Of a stretch of DNA of 64,000 bases, positions 45,794 through 56,969 are shown piece by piece. This DNA is from Campanula takesimana (Eukaryota; Streptophyta; Magnoliopsida; Asterales; Campanulaceae). The position numbers and the translations under genes are program-made. The notes under the pieces are model-generated. The model was not told where the DNA came from. It did no database searches and was given only the letters and a program-made list of their open reading frames with translations. Location of the stretch: positions 310,001 to 374,000 of the forward strand of contig JAOWBW010001119.1 of NCBI GenBank assembly GCA_026119855.1. Reading direction: 5' to 3'. Numbering within the stretch: the stretch's first letter is position 1; the number at the start of each line of letters is the position of its first letter.

Positions 45794-48700
45794 CTGAAGA
45801 CAAGAAAAGAAAATTAGACAAAAAGATAAAGCTTTTCTCTTCTTTTTTGGACTCAGAATTCATATAATTGAGTAATGAAAATTAGAAATTATATACCTAT
45901 CTCTATAATCTTCACAACTTCAGTACACTTCTCATTCTTGGCGGTAGCTAATGATTGGGAGACGCATTTTCAACAATTATTCTTTCTTCTTACCGAACAA
46001 TTTCCATTTCATTGTTTATTGGGGATGGAGAGGAAATGGTTTTAGATATCATTTCACATTTATACAGGGTCTATAAAACACTACAATGACTTCCAGAGAA
46101 CTTACAGCACCATTCCCGTTCAGGCAGTTCTTGCATTATCAATATTTATGTTTCGGGACAACCATTGGAGGAAGAAGTTGCTCCATTCACCATCTGAAGC
46201 AAATGGCAAACATTTATTCCTATCTTTTGCGCGCATGTCAAGAGCATATTGACTGGATTCAAAAGAAACAAAAAACATAGTTAATGATAGGCGAGAAAGT
46301 AAAATAACAAATTCAAGCCCAGCATTCAAGCGTCCAAAACATTATAACATGAAAAAATGAATTAAAAAACAATAACCAAAACTGTTGATCAAAAAACATA
46401 TATGAGAGCTTAGAACAATTTATTTTTCTACTCAAGTTACTGTCCATTAATTCAAAATCAGAACCCCGAAATTCATTTTGAACCAACACAATTATCTTAG
46501 AAACAGAAAACAAATAAAGATTGATAACTGCTCACATATATTCATTAATTACTTAAAACACAGTATTCAATCGGGCAGAGTAAGATAAGAATGAAAAATT
46601 TAATTCACAAAAGAATCGAACAATGGAAATATATGCATGTAAGTCTACCTGTGGTTTTTGGAAAGCAACACATAATAATATTCATTCATTAATTAATGGG
46701 AATTTTTTTCCTATTAATAGCTAATAATTAGCTATATCAGTCAAAATATTTTCATATTATTTCCAGAAAAGTACTCATCTATCTACCATGGCGCTCACTT
46801 CAACCATAAGTATATCCAGTAGAAAAACATGGCATGAAAACAAATTTTCAATATAGTCAATTACAAAAAAATAATAAAAATAAATAAATAAATCAAATGA
46901 TAAAGGACTTACCGTATTACAAAGTGCTTACATTCTCTTGCCTCTCTACTATGCATACGAATTCTCAGATCTATAGATAAGGAACTATTCTTAGGAGAAA
47001 GCATCAGTAGAATTGCTCCCTTGTCCATGGTGGGGTTGGTCCGTCGCGGGTACAATATTTCTCTCCATGTTATGTATGCACTAAAACAAAAGTGTAAAAT
47101 GATTAATAATCACTCTTCCACAAATTGACAAGTATAGTTAAGAAAAAAACATATATTAATGAACATTTGAGTTATATAAAGAAATATAACATGAACCTCT
47201 ATTATATACATAGATATATCATATAATTAAGTTCATGCAAAACTAGAGTTCAATGTGGAAATGCATGCGGAGATTCATTTACTTCAAATCAGAGTCCAGG
47301 TGCAACAATGATATTAGTTGAAGTAAACTCATGGTGGGCCGTTGAGATGGTTGTGTGGGTGGTTCATTTATGGGGCTAATGACATGGTTCGAGCCGAGCC
47401 GATTCAAGTGTGTGGGTCGGATCCGGTATGGAGAGAAAATTTAAGAAACTTCCAAATTTGCGTAACCACTTTGGCTAAATAACATACATTTACACATAAG
47501 CAAGAAACTCCAACAAAATATACCAAGTGTACAATGGTTGAGTCATGCAAATGTCGAAACCTTAATCAGCACAAGTACAAAAAACAAAGTTGTAAGCTCC
47601 GAAGATTTCCATGATCAATCGCCGTTTAGATTATATGAAAATCTTTCAGCCAAAACACCAACGAAAAAGAGTAATTTATAGAATAATTAGTCGACAATTC
47701 AAAAATACAATTAGGGTTTCTTCGCTACCCCACCGCCACGCTTCTCCGCATGAGCCCCCAAATGAAATAAATCCACCCCTCCCTTTTAAAACGATTGAAA
47801 CAAAATCCAAATGGAAAATCTCATTATTAATATCCCAAATAGAAACAGAACACACAAAATCACTTATCTGGTATCCGATCACAAAATAAATCAATAAACT
47901 CCACCATAAATGATCGATTAGGGTTTCTTCGCTAAACACCACCGCCGCCCCATTCCACATGCAACCTCAATTGAAATAAAGCCACCCCCTCCATTTCAAA
48001 ACGAACGAAACAAAATCCAAATCAAAATAGCCCAAAAAGAAAATCAACCAACCTAACCCAACCCAACAAAACACAAAAAAATTACTTATTAGGTATTTGA
48101 TCAAGAAATAAATCGATAAAATCCACAATAAACAATTAGGGTTTCTTCACTAAACCCCACCGCGTGCGCCCGCATTGCGCCTAGGCTCCGGGAACACCTT
48201 TTATGCCTTGGTGCACCTTGGGCCTTAAACAACTATGCTCCACCCCAAAATTATGTTCTCACTTTTGTTTTGTCACTACTCCAAATGAACTTGAATAATA
48301 ATTTTACATAATTTAATTATCCTGAGAAAAATCTAAAATCTATTATTGGCAGTATTGTTGATTGTATTTTAATATAAAAAAAAATAGACTTTCATAAGTA
48401 TAATTAAACTAGCAAAACTGCATTCGTTCTACTAACCAAAAAATATATGTGAAAACATCATTTGGAAAAAGATGTAGTATAATCAGATTTTATATAGTAC
48501 AACTATGTTTTAATACTTCTTTTACTCCTGCTCTTAGAAATGTATATTCATTTTTATTTTTGTTACTCATAAAATTCTTAATAATTTTGTTTAACCCAAT
48601 TTAAGAAACAATTATTTGGATGATTAAATTGATATTAGTGCATGGTCAAATTTCATTGACCACTAAAAATAATATGGGGAATTAAGGGAAGTGTAAAAAT

Positions 48701-51700
48701 ATTCAAAAGCATTTACACCGACATGGGAATTAAGGGAAGAGTAAATATATTGAAAAGTATTGTGAGTTAGAAAAAGATAGCTTTTCCCATTCCACCGGAA
48801 CAAAGCTATGCTAGAAGAGTTATCCGCCATGCACAAGAATGGTACTTGGTCCTTAGTTGTATGACTTCCCTCTATGAACGTCGCTGACACCAAATGGATT
48901 TTTAAAGTGACACGTCCGGCAGACGGAACGGTGGAGCGCCATAAGTATAGACTTGTTCCAAAGGGTTTACACAAAAGGAAGATGTAGACTATGATGAGTA
49001 CCTTCAGTCCTGTCGTCAAACCACCGACTATCCGTACACCGCTTACCATTGCCCATTCTCGGTCTTAGCCTATCCAATAGCTTGATGTCCGTGATGCCTT
49101 TTTAAATGACATTCTTTAGGAAGAAGTATATATGGCACAGCCTCCCGGATTTTCCAACCCAGACTTTCCTAGCCACGTCTGTCAACTTCACTACTCCATA
49201 TATGGGTTGAAACAATCACCCCATGCATGGTTTCAAAGAGTGCATTATTTTTTATTTCCATCGGGTTTTTCAACAGAAACCGACAACACATTATTTATCT
49301 GTCACTGTGGTTCTTCTCTTGTGGCTATTCTTGTATACGTAGATGCATCATTGTCACCAGGTCTTCTCCGACTTAAGTCTCTACAATGATTGATTGCATA
49401 TGTGAGAATTTTAAAAGTTGCGAGCTTGGTTCACTTGGCCTCTTTCTTGGAATTGAGACTCGTACACCTAGAGGTCATTGATTCTCATCCAAGCTCGGTA
49501 TGCCTCCGACCTTCTCCGAAATTTTAACATAGTTTCAAAGAGTGCATGACTTTTTGATTTCCATCAAGTTTTTCAACAACAACCGACACCTGATTGTTTA
49601 TCTGTCACAGTGGTTCTTCTCTTATGGCTATTCTTGTATATGTAGATGACATCATTGTCACCGGGTCTTCTCCGACAGAAGTCTCTAAGGTGATTGTTTG
49701 GTTATGTGAGACTTTTGAAAGTTGCGAGCTTGGGTCACTTGGCTTCTTTCTTGGAATTGAGCTCACTACTTGTAGAGGTCATTGATTCTTAACCAAGCTC
49801 GGTATGCCTCCGACATTTTCGAAATTTAAAATGGACGGCTACAAAAATTTGCCAACACTCCATTGTCACCCAGCACACATCTGTCCGCCCACGATGGGGA
49901 ACCTCTGTTGGATGTCACCACTTATAGGAGTATGGTGGGAGGGCTTCACTATCTCGCCCTCACTTGTCTGGATATTTCATTTGCAGTCAATCAAGTATGT
50001 CAGTTCATTCACTCCCAGTGTACTTACTTTGCTGCAGTCAAGTGCATTCTCCGGTACATAAAAGAATCTCTCTTTCACGGACTTCATCGTTCTTTGGCGG
50101 ACTTCATCTGTCTTTCACGGACTTCATCTCTTCATACCGTTGGATACGTTATTACGGGAATACTCTGACTCCGATTGGGCAGGGTTCCGATGATCGACTG
50201 TCTACTACCAGAGCCTGCATCTTCTTCATTGGACCCAACTTAGTTGCATGGAGAGCTAAGAAACAAACCACAGTGGCTCGTTCGAGTAGCGAAGCTGAGT
50301 ATTGTGCGTTGGCCACTACTACAGCTGAGCTACGTTGATTTGCTTTCTTATTTCGTGAGTTTGTTTGTTCTTAAGTCCTAGACATCTTTTTTGGTACAAC
50401 AGTTCAGCCCTTCACATGGCCCTTAACCCGGTTTTCCACGCTTGAACTCGACATGTTGAGATAGATCTTCACTTTGTCCGGGACCTCCATCAACATGGCC
50501 TTTTACTTCTCTCATATGTTGGCACCGCTATCAGGTAGCCGATATTTTCTCTAAGGGCTTATCACAACCTCGTCTTGACTTGTTATCCGGCAAGCTACAA
50601 CTCGCACCCATGCCCCGCTTGGCTTGAGGGGGTGTAAACTGTACCTCGTCCGTGACCTATGCGTGACCATCACAGCTCATGTGCTAACTGTAGAAGAGAT
50701 TGTGTTTAACTACATTTATGTTTAAATATTGTAGATAATTACAAACTATAAGAGATTATAGCTCAAAGCCAGCAAAAGGTTCAAATTGTGAAGCACTGAC
50801 ATATTCATTAGACCAAAATTATCATAGCCGATATTTTTCGGAATAAACACCTTCCGAATCACTTACTCTGGGAACATGTGACTTCTATTGACTCTCTCTG
50901 GGCATCAACTAATGGAGCTTTTCGGGGACTATCTATTTCGGATTTAAGGTGAGATTGGGCTGCTGTGGTTGAGTAGTTCATGTTTGGCTGTGATGTTTTG
51001 TTTTCATATTTCTCATTCTCTTTTCATTTTTCTTATTTCTTCTTTTTTATCTTTTTGTAATTTGATGGACTTGTTGTCCATCTTTTGTATATTCTTCCCT
51101 TTTTAATAAATATCTTTTCCAAAAAAAAAAAAAAAACTTCTACAGATTTGGCAATAAGCAAGTAGTTTTAATGGCACGGCTCAATAGATCGAGACCAGAT
51201 CATTTAGCTAGGCTGGGCACGATTTATCTTTTATAAACTTGTTTTAAAAATTAAAAGTAATAATTTATGTGCATTTTAATAAAACTGACAAGTAATTGGT
51301 TTTAATAGTTAGTCTAGTCTTTTGCCACAAACAAAGCGTCACAACCTCCGATCCAATTAGGAAAAAAAAACCTAACAGAAGTAAGATTGACCATGCTATC
51401 TCACAGCTCAATTAATGCCATAATAGGGAACATATCACTCAAGATCAATAACCCTGATTTAAATGAACATTTTTCTATAATTTGGTTAACAGATACTCAT
51501 TTAGGTTATCACCCAAACAAATTGAAAAATCAGATGCCATTTACAGAAATAAATAAATGAATAAATCAGATTCCAATCAATTTATCATCCAAAGATATAA
51601 TAAAACAGAACTCTGTGCTGCACAACAAAAATTAAATAAATAAAGTGCCCATACATTTATCACCAAAAATAAAATGTAATCAGTTTGAATCATGATGGCA

Positions 51701-53575
51701 AGATGTCAAATGAAACTACGGAGATCGTAATAGCATAATGAATGATCCTAGAAAGAAGATTTTATATAGGCAGAGTAAATGTTTCTAGCGTTACATAAAT
51801 GCATGGAGGGTCGGTAACCAAACTATATATTAAAAGCAAATTGGTAGCAACTACACTAGTGTGTGGACAGAGTTGTTTAAGCTCTCAATCCAACGCAACT
51901 CAACTTATGTCGCAATCGCAATGGGGTAGGCTAGAATGGAGTTTTCTTCATAAAAACAAATCTGCCACAGAGATCCTAGTTTAGCGCAATAGATTATGCT
52001 TATTGAAAAGTCAGAACTTTAATTAGAAGACGAAACAAGTGACATACAAAAATTACTAACCTACCTAAGACGAAAAGCACAAAAAAAATAAAGCCCATGC
52101 AAAAATCAGTAAACTAAAGACATACTTAATTGAATTCCGCAGTAAATCAAATTAAAATTTTAAAATCAATGAATCCCAATATATGATTTGAAGAGACTAA
52201 TATCGTAGGAAAGTAAGAACTAGGAAATGCTCGAGTTAAGAGGCCAGCAGGTCGAGAAGGCAACTCTGGCTAGATGAAAATGCATCATATCACAATGAAA
52301 CATGATCCAAATGGTAAGACCAAAAGTGATAAAAATTTAATGTCTTAAGTAGCCAAGATTATGGTACCGTATAATCGAGCACATCGCAAGGGGTAGGTGG
52401 AATCCCTCTAGATTATGTCCCATATGGTCGTGGATCTGAATCACAGTAGGAAGTTCCTGCTTGAATCAAACAAATGTGTTGTAGCAACGTAAATAAAAAT
52501 AATATTCAGCTTAGAAATAGTCAACATAATAACATGTCTTAGGTTTAACCAAAGGACAACGTAAGTATAGAGATCTCATGGCAGAATAAGTGGTAGAATC
52601 TACCAATAGGCATACACCCTAAGAAAGTTACTAGTCAGATAGCAAATAATTGATCAACTCATTTGAGCATAAAGAAACATGAGCATACCATAGATGAAAA
52701 TGTGATGGTGAGCTCGATTAATAACACTTGAAATGTGTCAAATTACTATCAACTAGCTGAATAACACATAAAGGGCAAGATCGAAAATACAGTTGTGTCT
52801 CAAGATAGAAATGTGTCAAATTACATATCAATTTGCCTGAATAAAAAAGAAATCAGAGATACAGATCTCAACTGCAGTTTTAATAATAAATGGCCGCAAA
52901 CCAGAAACGCAAGCAATTTTCAAGAATTATAGACTCATATTCAGATTTCAACATCAACTAATGATGTTTAAAATCAGAACTCTTATAATTACTGCACCCA
53001 TTGTAGATCACAGGATTCTGATCTATCCACAACTGAATCTTAAACACTACAATAGCTTAAAATATCAGCATTTAATCAGCAAAAAATACCACGGACTGCT
53101 GCTAGTCAATCAATTATATCTACTAATTAATAAAGTTTATAATCCATTTCAGGTTAGCATGCATGGATTTTAAGCAGATCAAGAAAGAGTACCAACTTAA
53201 TTTAAATCCAATCCAAAAACTGAAACATGGGTATCTATAAAATCACAATAAATTTCAAGAATATAAAATTCAATGAACCCTAATACAAGATCAGAATCAA
53301 TGTTGGATCAAGATCCGGGAATCTTACATGAAATCTTTTGATTTCCGTAGCTGGATGGCCAGGAGAGTGCTCGTCCATCAGCAAACCTTCAACATATAAA
53401 ACAACCTAATTGAAAACACAAATTTGAATCAATAAATAGAAAAATAACAGAGTAAAGAGAAATGCATACTTAAGGCGAGAGAACAGGAGGCCAATTGCGA
53501 AATGATGGAAAATGGGAATCTCGACAGATGGAGAGAGAGGAAGGAAGGAAGTAGGGAGGGAGGGAGGGAACGACA
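45651..53575 (-). CDS. Host gene, 7 exons, unrecognised product, likely disrupted
   Basis: Exons fit canonical splice signals and keep phase: exon 1 (5' UTR) 53470-53575; exon 2 53328-53386 with ATG at 53378; exon 3 52368-52456; exon 4 46913-47080; exon 5 46106-46252; exon 6 45897-45947; exon 7 45651-45793. Joining exons 2-5 gives 146 codons beginning MDEHSPGHPATEIKRFH, ending at a TGA at 46120-46122 inside exon 5. Exons 6 and 7 share one frame that ends at TAG 45651-45653. A one-base change in exon 5 would account for the mismatch, so this is a pseudogenised allele, a sequence error, or a gene with spliced 3' UTR. I do not recognise the protein. Intron 3 (47081-52367) contains a copia relic and a LINE tail. 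Confidence 0.55.
45897..45947 (-). CDS. Host gene exon 6
   Basis: Acceptor CAATCATTAG, donor ATAG/GTATAT. It encodes TAKNEKCTEVVKIIEI in the frame shared with exon 7. Confidence 0.45.
46106..46252 (-). CDS. Host gene exon 5 with premature TGA
   Basis: Strong polypyrimidine acceptor (TTTGTTTCTTTTGAATCCAG) and donor GCT/GTAAGT. It continues exon 4 in phase 2 and encodes QYALDMRAKDRNKCLPFAS and WSNFFLQWLSRN, then TGA at 46120-46122, 14 bases before the donor. Confidence 0.55.
46913..47080 (-). CDS. Host gene exon 4
   Basis: Acceptor CTTTTGTTTTAG, donor ACG/GTAAGT. The 168-bp exon is fully open in the phase set by exon 3 and encodes AYITWREILYPRR, AILLMLSPKNSS and MHSREARECKHFVI. It is the longest coding exon and the best probe for family identity. 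Confidence 0.6.
47705..48165. repeat. About 210-bp tandem repeat with AAACCCTAA telo-box motifs (intron 3)
   Basis: Units start ATTAGGGTTTCTTCGCTA near 47710, 47917 and 48135, each followed by CACCGCC-rich sequence and a GAAACAAAATCCAAAT block. On the minus strand each unit shows AAACCCTAAT, a telo-box common near plant transcription starts. It looks like a duplicated 5' gene fragment inside the intron. Confidence 0.7.
48410..48690. repeat. Direct repeat of 44660-45315 without the MITE
   Basis: Same sequence blocks as 44660-45315 and same orientation, with the TA target of the Stowaway-like MITE unoccupied. Confidence 0.7.
48770..50632 (+). pseudogene. pol: Copia pol relic (RT and RNase H)
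   Basis: RT motifs are DTKWIFKVTRPADGTVERHK (about 48880), DVRDAFLND (about 49090), VYMAQPPGFSNPDFPSHV (49125 onwards), SIYGLKQSPHAWFQ and YVDDIIVTG (about 49640). RNase H motifs are VAWRAKKQTTVARSSSEAEY (about 50245-50310) and the C-terminal LAPMPRLA before a G-rich tract. Many stops and frameshifts break it, and a 302-bp segment is tandemly duplicated within RT (49230 and 49532). It lies on the strand opposite to the host gene, inside intron 3. Confidence 0.9.
50633..50810 (+). repeat. Start of copia relic 3' LTR
   Basis: TTGAGGGGG (polypurine tract) is followed by TGTAAACTGTACC at 50633, the expected LTR start after the RNase H end. The 3' boundary is not found; LINE-like sequence begins near 50810. 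Confidence 0.5.
50810..51136 (+). mobile_element. 5'-truncated LINE 3' end with poly(A)
   Basis: The 3' tail has a T-rich stretch, TTTTTAATAAATATC and a 16-A run (51121-51136), as in plant L1-type 3' ends. The upstream part encodes a short RT-C-terminal-like piece (WEHVTSIDSLWAS). No ORF remains. Confidence 0.5.
51140..52367. other. Intron 3 sequence without recognised elements
   Basis: AT-rich DNA between the LINE tail and exon 3. I see no exon or TE end. Confidence 0.4.
52368..52456 (-). CDS. Host gene exon 3
   Basis: Acceptor TTTGATTCAAGCAG, donor ACG/GTACCA. It begins in phase 0, matching exon 2, is open throughout (ELPTVIQIHDHMGHNLEG), and ends in phase 2, matching exon 4. Confidence 0.55.
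53328..53386 (-). CDS. Host gene exon 2 (start codon)
   Basis: ATG at 53376-53378 gives MDEHSPGHPATEIKRFH, then a strong donor CAT/GTAAGA. The acceptor is TATATGTTGAAG. Confidence 0.55.
53470..53575 (-). other. Host gene 5' UTR exon 1
   Basis: Pyrimidine-rich leader (CTCTTTCT, CCCTCCCTCCC, CTCTCTCTCC) downstream of a TATA box. It ends at a GTATGC donor, so a short leader intron (53387-53469) is inferred. Confidence 0.45.
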
Positions 53576-53600
53576 TAGCTACACAGAAAGAGAAAGCGTA

Positions 53601-53690
53601 GTTTATATAGAGGGTGGGCTAAAAGCCCTAGCCAATAACCTTTTCGGGCTACTCAATCCATTGAAGAAGATTTCAAAGAGGCCCAATAAA
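53601..53690 (-). promoter_or_regulatory. TATA promoter of host gene with site II/GGCCCA elements
   Basis: On the minus strand CTATATAAAC (53601-53610) is a canonical plant TATA box about 30 bp upstream of the predicted transcription start. Upstream are TGGGCT (53615-53620), CCAAT (53632-53636) and GGCCCAATAAA (53680-53690). These resemble TCP-bound site II and UP1-type elements of growth-related housekeeping genes. The function of the motifs is inferred. Confidence 0.55.
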
Positions 53691-53759
53691 TTGGTGAGAC
53701 TAGTTTTTCATTTTATCTCGATAACAACATTATGAATTTATTTATGTTATCCTCTTGAT

Positions 53760-56100
53760 ATCACTCTTTGATGTCAATTAAATTTTCTCTAAGAAAAGGA
53801 AAAAGCTACATTCACAAATTTGTGATCATTTCTATCATGCATTCACTATCAATTTTTTTTTTTTAAAAAAAACCTCTATAATATTTTATTGTCTAGTATA
53901 AACCAAATCATTATTGATCGAGTTCCATATATGTACGAGTCATACTTTGATATTAGTTATTCAACCGGTGTTTTGCATGAAATTATTATATAATTTTTAC
54001 CATAATTTATTTAATCAAATTTAGGGCAAATCTGGTCAAAAAATATGCTTTTGTTAAAAGTTATAGGTGATATAAATAAATAATTGAATCATATAAGAAA
54101 CAAAGTAAAACTCAAAGTAATATTGAAAATGAAAAAAATGCAAGGATCAACGCGACAAATTGGTTTCTTCGATCAAGTGAAGTGTCAAAAATTTCATGAT
54201 GGTGCCGAGTTAATCCCAATTTTTTGCAATCATATCGCATAAGTAATTATAGAAAGGGAATGATAACCAAGTATAACGATTGGCCAGTATAGGTATTTTA
54301 TTAAATATTAATAAAATAACAATATAATAAATATATTTGACCCAATCAAATATCCGTCTTACATCATTTGACGTAGCGGAATACAACCTTTCACGAAAAC
54401 CACAATAGAAATCCTTGTAAGAGTTGGCAATAATATACCGAAGAGATTATTGAACTAAACCAATCCAAAAGTTAGTGTTTCAACCAGCCAAACGGCTAAA
54501 GGGTTAAACCCTAAATATGTACTAACGACAAATATAATTTATTAATCAAAAGTCTAAGTAATACAAAATCCCTAATAAGACTGACACTGGAAAACGCAGG
54601 GGAAAATAAAATAATGAAAATGGATAAAAGCGGATAGTATGCTCACCACTCCAAAGAATCCACTTTGGAGATACAGGGCATAAATACTCACCGCTTAACG
54701 GAATCTACCGAAAAATTTCATGATGGTGCTGAGTTAATCCCATTTTTTTGCAATCATATCGCATAAGTAGTTATAGAAAAGGAGTGAAAACCAAGTATAT
54801 ATAAAGATTGGCCAGTATAGGCATTTTATTAAATATTAATAAAATACCGATATAATTAATATATTTGACCCAATCAAATATCCGTCTTACATTATTGAAC
54901 TAAACCAAGCCAAACATTATGGTTTCAACAAAGCAAACGGCTACACGGAAAAACCCTAAATATATACTAACGTCGAATATAATTTTATTAATCAAAGTCT
55001 AAGTAGTACAAAATCCCTAATAGGACTATTTATAATGCTAACTAAAACCTAGAAAGAAATAATTAAAGAGGGTCCTAAAGAAAAGGAAAAAGAAAAGAAA
55101 AAAGAAACAAAATAACAAAAAGAAAAAGAAGAAAATCCTAGCAAAACTTTCCTCCTTGCGTGAATTGTAACAACCGCTAACTTTGGCTCGGTCGTGCCAA
55201 AAATGCACATTGCATCCGATCTTTATCTTGGCCCCATTCCGTGCTACATCATTAATTTTTGTAGATTGTCGCGCTTTCAGTTTTTTTTATTTTTTGCAGT
55301 ATAGTGATCGGCTTTGTCAGCAAAAAAATTGGATTCCATCCTATGTCGCTATCTAGCCAATTGTTCTCCGCTGCTCGCTTCAAATCTCCCATTAATTTAT
55401 ATTTTTGTACACGTTGATCATGCTGGGTCAGCTTCGTCCAGTTCTTCGTACTCCAACTCTAGGAAATATTGTTCCTGTCGTCGTGCACGATCTTGTCGGA
55501 TATCAATTGCATGAATAATTATAACATCATATATGTCGTTGCTCCGTTGTTACCGGCCAGCTTTCAAGGATCGCACATTTTCTGATACCAATCGAGGCAA
55601 CGGAATACAACCTTTCAGGAAAACCACAATAGAAATCCTTACAAGAGTTAGCAATAATCTATCTAAGAGATTATTGACCTAATCCAATCTAAGAATTAGG
55701 GTTTGAATAAGCCAAGCGGGTATAGGTGAAAACCCTAAATATGTACTAACTACAAATATAATTTTATTAATTAAAAGTCTAAGTAATACAAAACCCATAA
55801 TAAGACTATTTACGACTAACTAAAGCCCAAGAAAGAAATGAACATCCAATCGATGAAACTGCCCCTAATCTAATAATTAAAGAGAGTACTAAAAGAAAAA
55901 GGAAAATAAAAAGGAAAAGGAAACAAAATAACAAACAGAAAAAGAATTAAAAAAAACCCAGCAAAAGTTTCCTCTGTACGTGAATTGTAACAGTCGTTAA
56001 CTTTGGCGCGGCCGTGCAGATTGCTACTAGCGGTCGTGCCAAAAATGCACATTGTGTCTGATTTTTATCTTGGCCTCCATGCCGTGCTACATTAGAGTCC
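53760..56100. repeat. Decayed retroelement-like repeats in interlocking direct copies
   Basis: Three direct-repeat pairs are visible: 54196-54360 with 54711-54885 (ATTTCATGATGGTG...CCGTCTTACAT); 54365-54600 with 55590-55830 (GGAATACAACCTTTCA...CTAAGTAATACAAAA); and 54940-55255 with 55720-56092 (CCTAAATAT...GTGCCAAAAATGCACATTG). A degraded TGGTATCAGA-like PBS (minus) lies at 55577-55586 before CGAGGCAACGG. I take it as rearranged remains of a copia-like element; no coding domain is seen. Confidence 0.5.
56006..56039. promoter_or_regulatory. CGNNCG pair in decayed repeat
   Basis: GCGCGGCCGTGC (56006-56017) and TAGCGGTCGTGC (56028-56039) start 22 bp apart. The direct-repeat partner near 55185 has a single merged site (GGCTCGGTCGTGCC), as if one unit was lost by slippage. 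Confidence 0.45.
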
Positions 56101-56325
56101 GGGATGGCCGAGTCTAACTATAGGGCTAGTGTTGTCAATTGACTCCCTAGAGTTTCAAGTTATAATATTTTATCTCTTACAATTATCAAAAAGATAATTT
56201 TAGTGGTATAGCTTCCCCTTAAATTTTGAGAACAAAAATAACTTCCTTCTTTCTTACTTTCATGTGAATTTTTTTCACATATAATCTTAGTATTATTACG
56301 TAAAAAATATAATATATAATCCAAA

Positions 56326-56360
<35 letters not shown>

Positions 56361-56364
<4 letters not shown>

Positions 56365-56714
56365 CCGCGCTCCTGTGAGAACCATTTTATATGAGAACCG
56401 TGAGAACCAATCATAACCATTAGATTAGAAAAAAAAATCAAGGGTCCAGATGTTAGATACATTGGATACACTTGGATACATTAGTTAATTTTCGAAAGAC
56501 AATTGGATACATTAGTTTTTAACTTAGTGTATCCAAGTGCAACACTTAGATACAATACTTATTAACCTATTGTATTCAAGTGTAATATCGAATTTTTTGT
56601 AGTGTATCTAAGTGTATCAATTGTATCTAACATATGGACCCTTTTTTTTTTTCTAATCTAATGGTTATGATTGGCTCTCACGGTTCTCACGATATTTAGG
56701 TTCTCATTTGAGCA
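56361..56714. mobile_element. Foldback MITE inserted in TA repeats
   Basis: The two halves are inverted copies: GTGAGAACCAATCATAACCA near 56400 and its complement (TGGTTATGATTGGCTCTCAC) near 56660, with ATGAGAACC / GGTTCTCAT at the ends. It is flanked by (TA)n on both sides, so the target was TA-rich. About 350 bp, non-coding. Confidence 0.65.
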
Positions 56715-56777
<63 letters not shown>

Positions 56778-56937
56778 ATAAAGTTGTTGAGGAGGGCTAT
56801 GGTTTTGACACATAGACAAACTTATGTTAAAGCTTTATTTGTGTGAAGCCACATCATCACTATCCTAAATATGTGTGAATTTTGATATTCTCATAATTAG
56901 CTAATACTATTAGCTCATAATAATAGTTATGATATGA

Positions 56938-56969
56938 GTTAACTATTACTATTAATAGTAATAGTTAAC
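56938..56969. repeat. Perfect 32-bp palindrome in Helitron array
   Basis: Begins GTTAACTATTACTATT and ends with its exact complement. It represents the core unit of the Helitron array. Confidence 0.95.

Noticed and set aside
47611..47960. ORFs on both strands in the telo-box repeat
   Set aside because: Lie in tandem non-coding repeats; no domain and no consistent splice phase with the host gene.
53502..53735. Plus-strand 77-codon ORF at the host gene promoter
   Set aside because: It reads the GA-rich complement of the 5' UTR and TATA region of the minus-strand gene.
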